Source: a bacterium
Lineage (GTDB): Bacteria; JAHJDO01
Direction of reading: 5' to 3'
DNA length: 11,000 nt
Assembly: GCA_030671985.1 (NCBI GenBank)
Contig: DAOVHI010000036.1
Span: 1 to 11,000 of the forward strand
Under the pieces are notes generated by a model. It searched no databases. It was not told the origin of the DNA and was given only the letters and a program-made list of their open reading frames with translations. Within the stretch, counting starts at the first letter, position 1. Every line of letters starts with the position of its first letter. Made by a program: the position numbers and the translations under genes. Positions 1 through 7,552 of the stretch are shown here, in pieces.

Positions 1-1994
1 AAGGGGTGAAGGATATATTCCTTCATCCCGTGGGCGGTTATTACCGGCCGCTTTCCTATTTTTCCGTGCGCTTTGACCATGCTCTTTGGGGTGAAAATCC
101 TTTTGGATATCATCTTACCAATGTATTGTTTCACATTTTAAATGTCATATTGATTTTTATGATAGCAGTAAGACTGCACCTTTCTGATAATGCATCATTT
201 TTGTCTGCTGTATTGTTTGCTGTTCATCCCGTTCATACAGAAGCCATAACTTATATTTCCGGAAGGTCTGATATTATTGCAGCTTTTTTTATTTTTTCAA
301 GTTTCTATTTCTTTCTTAAAAGCTTTAACCTTAAAAGAGCCTTTAATAGGCATACAGTTATTTCCTTGATATTATTTGCGATCTCTTTACTGTGTAAAGA
401 AATTGCCTTAATTGTTCCTGTTTTGTTTGCATGTTTTATTTTCGCTATGGGAGATACGACTCTTAAACGGAAAGTAAAATATGCATTGCCTTTTTTTGCA
501 TTAAGTATAGTGTTTTTATTTTTTTGGCTGACATCGATTAATGGTAATTTGATCACGCCGTCTTCTCTGGAGATAAATACAGATTTTTTTAAAATCATGA
601 TTTTTTACGTAAGTATGCTTTTAGTACCGGTTAATTTACATATGCAGAAAAGCCTTGTAGAAATCCCTGTTTTATCTACAATGCCTTTTTTCATTTCGAT
701 TTTGATATTCTTAGCAGGGTTTTATTTAGCAAAAAAATTTTTTAAAACAAAGTTATTCAATTTTGCGGTTTCCTGGTTTCTTGTCGGGCTTTTTCCTTTT
801 TGGGGATGGCTTAAATATAGTGCGCAAATTGCTGAACACTGGTTGTATATACCGTCTTTGGGGTTGTTCCTGTTGGCGGGATATTGGGGGGAGAGGGTGA
901 TTAAGATGAGATCTGGTAAATTTTCTAAAGCAGCTAAGATTTCTATATTCACAATAATTATTATACTGGCGTCTTTAACTGTCCGTCAGAATGGATTTTG
1001 GAGGGATGATATAACTTTATATAAGTATACTCTTAAGTTTAAAACTGATAATGCAAAGCTTTTATATAATCTCGGCAATGCCTATTTGCGAAAGGATATG
1101 CTTAAGGAGGCACAGGCGACTTATTACCAGACACTTAGAATACAACCTGATTATGCTCATGCGGTGAATAATCTGGCAATAGTTCGTGAAAGAGCGGGAG
1201 ACAATGCTCAGGCCTTGAGATTATATAAACTTGCGCGCAGATTAGACCCGCAGGCTGATCATGTTAAAAACAACCTTGCGAGGTTAATGGGTGTTGAGAC
1301 TGCCTATGCGCAGAAGAGCCATGCTCAAGAAATTGATCATTCCATATATGCAAAAATGCTTATTGAATATACAAATAGTGGATGGGTTGATTATAAAGAG
1401 CTTAAGGACAATCCTGCCTTACTTGATCAATATCTAAAGAGTATTGCTATGCTGGATGAGGCTGAATTTGCAAAAATGGATAGGCAGGAGAAGATGGCGC
1501 TGTATATAAATGCCTATAATGCATTTACAATAAAAGCAATCATTGATCATTATCCAGTAACCTCTATAAAGAAAATACCCGGAGTGTGGAAAAAACTGAA
1601 ATTTGAGATTGCCGGAAAAAAAATTACACTTGATGAGATAGAACACGGCATCCTTAGAGCGCAATTCAAAGACCCTAGAGTTCATTTTACCCTTGTCTGC
1701 GCGGCAAGAGGTTGCCCAAGATTAACCGACTCTCCGTATACAGCTAAAAAACTTGACAGTATGCTTGAGGCAGCAGGCAAAAACTTCTTAAATGATAAAA
1801 CAAGGAATAGATTAGACAAGAACAAGAAGGTTCTTTATCTATCCTCCATATTTAAGTGGTTTGCCGATGACTTTGGTGAAGATGCTATTGTTTTTATCGG
1901 TAAATATTTAAACCAAAAGGACTATGATTACATAAAGGCAAACAGTCCAAAAATTAAGTATCAATATGACTGGTCTTTGAATGAAAGAAATTAA
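1..1994 (+). CDS. TMTC/DUF1736-like membrane glycosyltransferase with TPRs and C-terminal DUF547 domain (5' partial)
   Basis: Residues are numbered from the GTG at 6, but the frame is open to the left edge and the usual first membrane helix is missing, so the true start is upstream. Residues 10-105 show the TMTC/DUF1736 pattern: GYYRPLSYF, then NPFGYHLTNVLFH, then FAVHPVHTEAITYISGRSD. About nine or ten hydrophobic segments follow up to about 327. Two TPR units lie at about 349-416. A DUF547 domain fills about 440-662, with ALYINAYN (498-505), EHGILR (546-551) and HFTLVCAARGCP (560-571), and ends in YDWSLN. TMTC/PMT-like proteins use lipid-linked sugars and carry their TPRs on the outer side of the membrane, so the TPR and DUF547 parts are probably periplasmic; this is inferred. 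The acceptor is unknown. An AYA-Q stretch at 433-436, at the domain junction, resembles a signal peptidase site. The stop lies 3 bases before the next gene. The family call is fairly sure, the substrate is not. Confidence 0.82.
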   Translation, partial: GVKDIFLHPVGGYYRPLSYFSVRFDHALWGENPFGYHLTNVLFHILNVILIFMIAVRLHLSDNASFLSAVLFAVHPVHTEAITYISGRSDIIAAFFIFSSFYFFLKSFNLKRAFNRHTVISLILFAISLLCKEIALIVPVLFACFIFAMGDTTLKRKVKYALPFFALSIVFLFFWLTSINGNLITPSSLEINTDFFKIMIFYVSMLLVPVNLHMQKSLVEIPVLSTMPFFISILIFLAGFYLAKKFFKTKLFNFAVSWFLVGLFPFWGWLKYSAQIAEHWLYIPSLGLFLLAGYWGERVIKMRSGKFSKAAKISIFTIIIILASLTVRQNGFWRDDITLYKYTLKFKTDNAKLLYNLGNAYLRKDMLKEAQATYYQTLRIQPDYAHAVNNLAIVRERAGDNAQALRLYKLARRLDPQADHVKNNLARLMGVETAYAQKSHAQEIDHSIYAKMLIEYTNSGWVDYKELKDNPALLDQYLKSIAMLDEAEFAKMDRQEKMALYINAYNAFTIKAIIDHYPVTSIKKIPGVWKKLKFEIAGKKITLDEIEHGILRAQFKDPRVHFTLVCAARGCPRLTDSPYTAKKLDSMLEAAGKNFLNDKTRNRLDKNKKVLYLSSIFKWFADDFGEDAIVFIGKYLNQKDYDYIKANSPKIKYQYDWSLNERN

Positions 1995-1997
1995 AAA

Positions 1998-2669
1998 ATG
2001 GTTAGTGTAATAATAGCTGCGCATAATGAAGAGAAAGTAATTGGCGAGACTCTTGAAAAACTTACTTCTAAGGAGTTGCATGAGATCATTGTTGTCGATG
2101 GTGAAAGTAATGATCGAACTGCTGAGATTGCAGGAGAGTTTCCCATAAAGCTGATAAGTGCTAAAAAAAACAGGGCTCACCAGTTTAATGCAGGTGCTAA
2201 AGAGTCTATCGGAGATGTTCTCGTATTCCTGCATGCAGACTGTATTCTTGAAAGTGGAAGTATCGAGGAGATCAAAAATGTTATTGCCCAAGGGTATGTC
2301 GGTGGATGCTTGCAACAGAGGATATTGGATCCTAATTTGATCTTTCGCTCTATTGAGGCCTCTGGCAATATTCGGGCAAAACTATTTAAACTATTTTTTG
2401 GCGACCAGGCTATATTTGTACGCAGAGATGTGTTTTTTGAAATCGGCGGATATGATGATGTGGATTTATTTGATGATGTATTGTTTTCAAAAAAGCTGCG
2501 CAAACGCGGCAAGACATCAGTGCTCGGGAAAAAAGTATATACTTATCCCAGGCGCTGGCAAAGGCAGGGGATCATCAAGGCAACATTGATTAACTGGCTT
2601 GTGACTTTAGGATTTATCCTGGGGGTAGCACCAAAAGTGTTAAAGAAGGTTTATAAAGATATAAGATAA
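1998..2669 (+). CDS. TIGR04283-type GT2 glycosyltransferase (arsenosugar / rSAM-selenodomain-associated transferase 2)
   Basis: This 223-residue protein has a GT-A fold start, MVSVIIAAHNEE, then EIIVVDGESNDRT, the acidic motif HAD at 79-81 (in place of DXD), GDQAIFVRR at 135-143, an acidic pair at D159-D160, and YPRRWQRQG at 183-191. The stretch around 196-210 is hydrophobic and may attach the protein to the membrane. The NRAHQFNAGA segment, the GDQAIF motif and the RRW-x-R-x-G ending are what I know of the TIGR04283 group rather than general GT2 enzymes. That group is named for its genomic partnership with the ArsS radical SAM enzyme, which is encoded in this same cluster. By inference it transfers a sugar or builds the sugar part of an arsenosugar; donor and acceptor cannot be read from sequence. 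It starts 3 bases after the previous stop with only a weak ribosome site (GAAAG), so it is probably translated by coupling. Confidence 0.88.
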   Translation: MVSVIIAAHNEEKVIGETLEKLTSKELHEIIVVDGESNDRTAEIAGEFPIKLISAKKNRAHQFNAGAKESIGDVLVFLHADCILESGSIEEIKNVIAQGYVGGCLQQRILDPNLIFRSIEASGNIRAKLFKLFFGDQAIFVRRDVFFEIGGYDDVDLFDDVLFSKKLRKRGKTSVLGKKVYTYPRRWQRQGIIKATLINWLVTLGFILGVAPKVLKKVYKDIR

Positions 2670-2682
2670 AGGGAACAATATT

Positions 2683-5340
2683 ATGTACAAGCAAATCTCT
2701 GATTACGGGTTAATAGGAGATATGCATTCTGTTGCCATGGTATCGTCTGATGGATCTATAGACTTCTCCGCAATGCCGCATATTGATTCACCGACTGTAT
2801 TTGCCTCTATCCTTGATGATGAAAAAGGCGGGTTTTTTGCTATTCATCCAACGGATAAGTTCACCGCTAAGCAAACTTATATGCGCGATACAAATATTTT
2901 AAAATGCGAGTTTGAGTCAGCTGATTCGCAGGCGGAACTGGTTGACTTTATGCCAAAAACTGAAGATGAACTGTTTGATAAAGCGGATCATGTTATTCGC
3001 AGATGCCTTAAAGTTACTAAGGGGGAAATGACGTTTAATTTAATCTGCGATCCAAGACCAGGATACGGCAATAGAATTAAACAAGTAGAGCAAAAAGATA
3101 ACAACTTTATTTTTTCATCAGAGGGCGAAAATTTCACACTTAAAACTAACCTGTTTGATTATGCCAGGGAAGAAATAAGTGATGGAGTCAGTCTGTCATT
3201 CTCATTAAAGGAAAATCAAATGCTGCGTTTTGATTTTATTTATGGAATGGATGATTCCAAAGATATGCAAAATTGTAGTATGGAGGAAACTCGTCTATTT
3301 TGGATAAACTGGCTGCATAATTGCGTAGCCGGTAAATGTGTATTTTTGGGTGAGTATACTGAATATATCAACCGCTCCTTGCTTGCTTTAAAACTGCTTA
3401 CATTTGCCCCAACAGGTGCTATTGCTGCTGCGGCAACTACTTCTTTGCCGGAGTGGATTGGAAGTGAGCGCAATTGGGATTACCGTTTTACATGGATAAG
3501 AGATGCGTCTTTTACTCTTAAGGCCTTGTTTAATCTTGGGCATTTAAGTGAAGCTGAGAGTTTTATTCACTGGCTGCATGATATATATGGAAAATATGGC
3601 AGTAAAAATCTGCAGATAATGTATTCCCTAAAAGGAGAGGCTAACCTTAAAGAAACGATTATTGAAAACTTTAAGGGATATAAAAATTCCTATCCGGTTA
3701 GAGCCGGCAATGGAGCTTATGATCAGCGCCAGTGGGATATATATGGTGAAATCATGGATACGGCGCTGCGGCTTTCTGATTATGCGGGTAAGATAGATGA
3801 AGAGTTGTGGCCGTTTTTTAAGGATATCTGCAATTTGGCTATAAAAAACTGGCGTAATCCTGATGACGGGATATGGGAAGTACGTAATGGGCCTTTTCAT
3901 TTTGTATATTCAAAGGTTATGTGCTGGGTAGCATTGGACCGCGGTTTGAAAATTGCCAGAAGATACGGGTTTAGCGCTCCTTTTGAAATTTGGGAGAAGG
4001 AAAAAGAAGCGATTAAAGAAGAAGTTCTGCGCAAAGGGTTTAATAAGAAAATGAACAGCTTTGTGCAAAGGTATGAATCAGAGGATTTAGATTCTAGCCT
4101 GCTCTTAATTGCACTGATGAACTTTCTGCCGATAACAGATGACCGCATCCAGGGTACAATAGCTGCATGTGTTAAAGAATTGTTAAAAAATGGATTTCTC
4201 TTGCGTTATCAGGCTGATGACGGCTTAGATGGTGAAGAAGGGGGATTCCTGTTATGTAATTATTGGCTTGTAGAGTGCCTGGCCTTATCGGGAAATATTA
4301 AAAAAGCAAAAGAGGTTCTTCGGAACACCTTGAAAGCCGCCAATCATCTAGGGCTCTTTTCTGAGGAGTTTGATTATAAAAACAATGAGATGCTGGGGAA
4401 CTTTCCGCAGGCGTTCAGTCATATTGGCTTTATAAATGCTGTGACTGCTATTTTGGATGTTGAATTTAATCTGCAAAAACCAAAAACTCAAACTAACTGG
4501 TTGGCATACATTTCCAAACGGCTTGTTGGGAAAATTATTTTAAATAAAACTAAAGGAAACCTTTCTCCTCCAGAAAATGATATAGCCGGTAAATTAAAGA
4601 GTATTCTTAATAATTTGCAGGGAGCTTTTTTTGACGTTAATCAGGGAAGAGTAAATTATGACAAGATGAAGGTATCTATTAGCTATGGGGAATATCAGAT
4701 AGAGGTTAGAAAACTAAAAACTTTTGACCTTGGAACTCTTATTGATGAAGATAAGAAGAAGGCTTTTTGGATTAATATCTACAATATTATGATTATCCAT
4801 GGGGTAATAGAACTGGGGATTAACAGTTCAGTTAAAGAGGTTTTTAATTTTTTCAGCAGGATTGGCTATGTTATAGGAGATTTATTTTTTACTCCTGATG
4901 ATATAGAACATGGAATTCTGCGTGCTAATCAACCTCACCCCGGCACAATGCTTCGTGCATTTGCTGCATTAGATAAGCGTAAAGAGTTTGCATTAAAGAA
5001 TCTTGATCCCGCAATTCATTTTGCGCTTGTTTGTGCTGCAAGTTCCTGTCCTCCGGTTGAATTCTATGATGCGAAAAAATTGGATAAGCAGCTTGATGTT
5101 GCCGGACGCAGTTTTCTTAATAGGAGGGGAATTGTTCTTAATAAGGGAGAGAATATAGTTGCGTTATCTCAGATTTTCAAATGGTATGCTCGGGATTTTG
5201 GACTTGATAATAGGCAGGTTCTTGATTTTGCAGCTAATTTTACTACAGCTACTATCAGGGATTATTTATTAGAAAACAAGGATAAAGTAAGTATTAAATA
5301 TTTACCTTATGACTGGAATCTAAACAGGACGCTTGAGTAA
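2683..5340 (+). CDS. GH15 trehalase/glucoamylase-like hydrolase fused to a C-terminal DUF547 domain
   Basis: The protein has 885 residues, whereas single GH15 enzymes of this type have about 600. The N-terminus (ISDYGLIGDMHSVAMVSSDG) is the usual beta-sandwich start of the trehalase-like GH15 group. The (alpha/alpha)6 catalytic part follows, with ERNWDYRFTWIRDAS at 262-276, YDQRQWDIYGE, DGIWEVR with the likely general acid E399, SEEFD with the likely base E561, and LGNFPQAFSH. It should release glucose from an alpha-glucoside such as trehalose or maltooligosaccharide, by an inverting mechanism (family knowledge). After a linker at about 605-635, a DUF547 domain runs to the end: AFWINIYN (694-701), DDIEHGILR (740-748), HFALVCAASSCP (779-790), final YDWNLN. 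I see no signal peptide or membrane segment, so both parts should be cytoplasmic. It has an AAAGGG ribosome site 9 bases before ATG. GH15 next to a glucose-dehydrogenase-like SDR is a familiar pairing. What DUF547 adds is unknown. Confidence 0.87.
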   Translation: MYKQISDYGLIGDMHSVAMVSSDGSIDFSAMPHIDSPTVFASILDDEKGGFFAIHPTDKFTAKQTYMRDTNILKCEFESADSQAELVDFMPKTEDELFDKADHVIRRCLKVTKGEMTFNLICDPRPGYGNRIKQVEQKDNNFIFSSEGENFTLKTNLFDYAREEISDGVSLSFSLKENQMLRFDFIYGMDDSKDMQNCSMEETRLFWINWLHNCVAGKCVFLGEYTEYINRSLLALKLLTFAPTGAIAAAATTSLPEWIGSERNWDYRFTWIRDASFTLKALFNLGHLSEAESFIHWLHDIYGKYGSKNLQIMYSLKGEANLKETIIENFKGYKNSYPVRAGNGAYDQRQWDIYGEIMDTALRLSDYAGKIDEELWPFFKDICNLAIKNWRNPDDGIWEVRNGPFHFVYSKVMCWVALDRGLKIARRYGFSAPFEIWEKEKEAIKEEVLRKGFNKKMNSFVQRYESEDLDSSLLLIALMNFLPITDDRIQGTIAACVKELLKNGFLLRYQADDGLDGEEGGFLLCNYWLVECLALSGNIKKAKEVLRNTLKAANHLGLFSEEFDYKNNEMLGNFPQAFSHIGFINAVTAILDVEFNLQKPKTQTNWLAYISKRLVGKIILNKTKGNLSPPENDIAGKLKSILNNLQGAFFDVNQGRVNYDKMKVSISYGEYQIEVRKLKTFDLGTLIDEDKKKAFWINIYNIMIIHGVIELGINSSVKEVFNFFSRIGYVIGDLFFTPDDIEHGILRANQPHPGTMLRAFAALDKRKEFALKNLDPAIHFALVCAASSCPPVEFYDAKKLDKQLDVAGRSFLNRRGIVLNKGENIVALSQIFKWYARDFGLDNRQVLDFAANFTTATIRDYLLENKDKVSIKYLPYDWNLNRTLE

Positions 5341-5342
5341 TT

Positions 5343-5348
5343 GGGGGG
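5343..5348 (+). promoter_or_regulatory. G-rich ribosome binding site ahead of ATG 5355
   Basis: A run of six G lies 6 bases before the ATG at 5355. That ATG opens a 22-codon frame ending at 5423, whose codons from the internal ATG at 5382 read MHLKG, the expected N-terminus of the SDR that follows in another frame. This suggests the SDR was originally started here, or at 5382, and is now out of frame. Confidence 0.4.
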
Positions 5349-5406
5349 CAGACAATGAATACGTCTAGTTGTTTAATAAGCATGCATCTTAAAGGGTCAG
5401 ACAGCC

Positions 5407-6081
5407 TTGGTTACAGGGGCTAATTCCGGCATTGGAGAAGCAGTTGCTAGAGCACTTGCAAGTGAAGGTGCAAATGTTGTCATAAACTATGTCTCAGGCG
5501 AGGAAAAAGCTCAACAAATTGTTAGCGAAATTAAAGAATGCGGGGGCAATGCTATAGCAATAAACGCGGACATAAGCAAGGAAGAGGAAGTTAAAGCAAT
5601 GTTTTCTAAGATGTTTGAGGCTTTTGGCACAATTGATATAATGGTCAATAATGCCGGGATGCAGAAAGACGCTGATTTCATTCATATGAGCATGGAAGAC
5701 TGGCAGAAGGTAATAGACGTTAATTTAACGGGTCAGTTCTTATACTCTCGTGAAGCTGCAAAAGAATTTATTAAAAGAGGGGTTGTGAAAAGCAGATCGC
5801 TTGCAGCAGGAAAGATAATTTGCATAAGCAGTGTTCATGAAGTTATTCCCTTGGCTAGACATTGTAATTATGCGGCTTCAAAGGGTGGCGTAATGCTATT
5901 CATGAAATCCATAGCGCAGGAACTTGCGCCTAAGAAAATAAGAGTAAACAGTATTGCTCCAGGTGCAATAAAGACGCCGATAAATACAGGTGCCTCAGAT
6001 GAATCAGATTATATCAATGGTACAACAATTGTTGTTGATGGCGGGATGACTCTTTATCCGGGATTTGCTACTGGCGGCTGA
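5407..6081 (+). CDS. Glucose 1-dehydrogenase-like SDR oxidoreductase, probably damaged
   Basis: The short-chain dehydrogenase fold is clear: VTGANSGIG for NAD(P) binding, NNAG, and the triad S142-Y155-K159 (ISSVHE and NYAASKG), numbered from TTG 5407. The VVDGGMTLYPGF ending is typical of glucose 1-dehydrogenase-like SDRs, which oxidise glucose to gluconolactone; this suits the GH15 hydrolase before it. Two oddities stand out. First, the frame has no good start: codons upstream of TTG 5407 read LKGQTA, the rest of the first beta strand, back to a stop at 5377, with no ATG, GTG or TTG. The neighbouring frame has ATG 5382 reading MHLKG, so one extra base near 5397 would explain everything. Second, PGAIKTPINT runs straight into ASDESDYINGTT, lacking about 35 residues that relatives have in the substrate-loop region, so the protein has 224 residues rather than about 260. 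It may be a pseudogene, a rare-start gene or an assembly error. Confidence 0.7.
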   Translation: MVTGANSGIGEAVARALASEGANVVINYVSGEEKAQQIVSEIKECGGNAIAINADISKEEEVKAMFSKMFEAFGTIDIMVNNAGMQKDADFIHMSMEDWQKVIDVNLTGQFLYSREAAKEFIKRGVVKSRSLAAGKIICISSVHEVIPLARHCNYAASKGGVMLFMKSIAQELAPKKIRVNSIAPGAIKTPINTGASDESDYINGTTIVVDGGMTLYPGFATGG

Positions 6082-6090
6082 ACAAAAACA

Positions 6091-6096
6091 GGGGAG
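6091..6096 (+). promoter_or_regulatory. Ribosome binding site GGGGAG fixing the flavoprotein start
   Basis: GGGGAG lies 4 bases before ATG 6101 and 7 before ATG 6104. It argues against the upstream in-frame TTG at 6065, which would overlap the SDR gene and add 12 residues ahead of the FAD-binding strand. Confidence 0.55.
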
Positions 6097-6100
6097 ATAT

Positions 6101-7531
6101 ATGATGAATAACAAGTATGATATTGTAGTGATCGGAGGCGGCTCAGGAGGTTTGTTTGCCGCAAGTGCTGCTATTAATCAAAAGGCAAAAGTTTGTTTAA
6201 TAGACAAAAAAAGATTGGGAGGGGATTGCACGTGGTACGGATGTATGCCTTCTAAAACTCTTTTAAAGTCGGCAATGGTTGCTAATTTAATAAAAAAACG
6301 CGAACATTATGGCCTGTTTTCAAAAACAGATATTTCTTTAGACACAAATAAAGTAATGGAGCATGTGCGAAAGATTAGAGAAGAGATAGGCTCGTATGAA
6401 ACTCCGGAAATTTTTGAAAAAAGAGGAATGAAAGTTATAATCGGGACTCCGAAGTTTACAGGAGTTAATACACTTACTGTAAATGGACAGGAGATAGCAG
6501 CGAAGAAATTTATTATTTCCACTGGTTCGCATCCAATGATTCCTCCCATAGAGGGATTAAAAGCGATAGATTATTTGACTAATGAGACGATTTTTGATCT
6601 CAAGATTTTGCCAAAATCGCTTATTGTTCTTGGCGGCGGGCCTATAGGGCTTGAATTATCACAGGGCTTGAGCCGGCTGGGAGTTGAGGTCTCTGTTGTG
6701 GAGATGGTTGATCGGGTGCTTTTTAGGGAAGATGAAGAAGTGGCCCGGGTTTTAGAAAAAAAAATTCAGGAAGAGGGAATAAAACTGTTTACCGGAAAAA
6801 AAGCTGTTAAATTTGAAAAAAGCAGCGGTATGGTCGATGTTATTCTTGAGGATAATGCGGGTAAAAAAAACAAGATATCTGCTGAAAAAATTCTGGTGGC
6901 TGTTGGCCGTGCTCCAAATATTGAGGGGCTTGAGCTTGAAAAATGCCAGGTTGAGTATACAAATAAAGGACTCAAAGTAAATGAATACTTACAGACAACG
7001 AATGAAAATATATTTGCCTGCGGCGATATAGCCAGTCTTTACCAATTCAGTCATGTGGCAGCTTATACAGCTTATATATGCGTGCGTAATGCGATGTTTA
7101 AGAAGATAGCATGGGGTAAAGTTGACTATAGTAATGTTGGCTGGGCGACGTTTACTGATCCTGAACTTGCGCGGGTTGGATTAACAGAGAGTGATGCGCG
7201 TAAAAAGTATAAGGATATAAAAGTATATAAAACGGAATACTCCAGTTCAGACCGTGCGACTACGGATATTGTAAAGGATGGATTAATAAAAGTTATTACA
7301 GACAAAAAGGGCCTGGTTATTGGTGCGCATATAGTGGGCGCTCAGGCAGGAGAAATTATCCAGGGATTGCTTATTGCCAAATCCTTGAAAATTCCTTTGT
7401 CTAAACTGGGGCCAATTTTGTATATTTATCCGACGCTTTCGGAATTGATTAAAAAAACAGCGGCTAAACCATTGGTAGAATCTCTGAGTAATCCGCTGTT
7501 AAAATCAGTTATTAATATGATGCGGGCTTAA
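6101..7531 (+). CDS. FAD-dependent disulfide oxidoreductase, mercuric-reductase-like
   Basis: This is a class I pyridine nucleotide-disulfide oxidoreductase of 476 residues from ATG 6101 (or 475 from ATG 6104, which has the better ribosome-site spacing). Order: FAD-binding KYDIVVIGGGSGG, redox pair C43-TWYG-C48 in GGDCTWYGCMPSK, a second NAD(P)H-binding site VLGGGPIGLE, FACGDIAS for FAD, then the dimerisation domain. It should pass electrons from NAD(P)H through FAD to the Cys pair and on to a disulfide or similar acceptor. The usual catalytic His of HPTxxE is Tyr here (Y443 in YIYPTLSE; E448 kept), so it is not a normal lipoamide or glutathione reductase. There is no N-terminal HMA domain and no C-terminal Cys pair, so true MerA activity is unlikely although databases often call such proteins mercuric reductase. 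In this cluster a role in arsenic or thiol redox chemistry is possible but inferred. Confidence 0.85.
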   Translation: MMNNKYDIVVIGGGSGGLFAASAAINQKAKVCLIDKKRLGGDCTWYGCMPSKTLLKSAMVANLIKKREHYGLFSKTDISLDTNKVMEHVRKIREEIGSYETPEIFEKRGMKVIIGTPKFTGVNTLTVNGQEIAAKKFIISTGSHPMIPPIEGLKAIDYLTNETIFDLKILPKSLIVLGGGPIGLELSQGLSRLGVEVSVVEMVDRVLFREDEEVARVLEKKIQEEGIKLFTGKKAVKFEKSSGMVDVILEDNAGKKNKISAEKILVAVGRAPNIEGLELEKCQVEYTNKGLKVNEYLQTTNENIFACGDIASLYQFSHVAAYTAYICVRNAMFKKIAWGKVDYSNVGWATFTDPELARVGLTESDARKKYKDIKVYKTEYSSSDRATTDIVKDGLIKVITDKKGLVIGAHIVGAQAGEIIQGLLIAKSLKIPLSKLGPILYIYPTLSELIKKTAAKPLVESLSNPLLKSVINMMRA

Positions 7532-7552
7532 ACTAAGGGGAGCAGGTTAAAA

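Noticed and set aside
305-598. Antisense open frame inside the membrane glycosyltransferase gene
   Set aside because: It lies opposite a well-supported coding region, has no ribosome site or recognisable domain, and is the low-complexity complement of AT-rich membrane-helix codons. The same holds for the minus-strand frames at 1908-2315, 2177-2512, 3628-4148 and 6307-6549.
5341-5406. Promoter or terminator in the largest intergenic gap (66 bases)
   Set aside because: I could not find a convincing -35/-10 pair or a GC-rich hairpin with a T run; only the short palindrome GCATGC is present.
5355-5423. Separate 22-codon small gene with a G-rich ribosome site
   Set aside because: It overlaps the SDR and its MHLKG part matches the missing SDR N-terminus, so it is better explained as the displaced start of that gene.
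6065-6100. Upstream TTG start extending the flavoprotein by 12 residues
   Set aside because: It would overlap the SDR gene and add residues before the FAD-binding strand that relatives lack; GGGGAG at 6091-6096 points to ATG 6101 or 6104.
6101-7531. Naming the flavoprotein merA (mercuric reductase)
   Set aside because: It has no HMA domain, no C-terminal vicinal Cys pair, and there are no other mer genes in the window.
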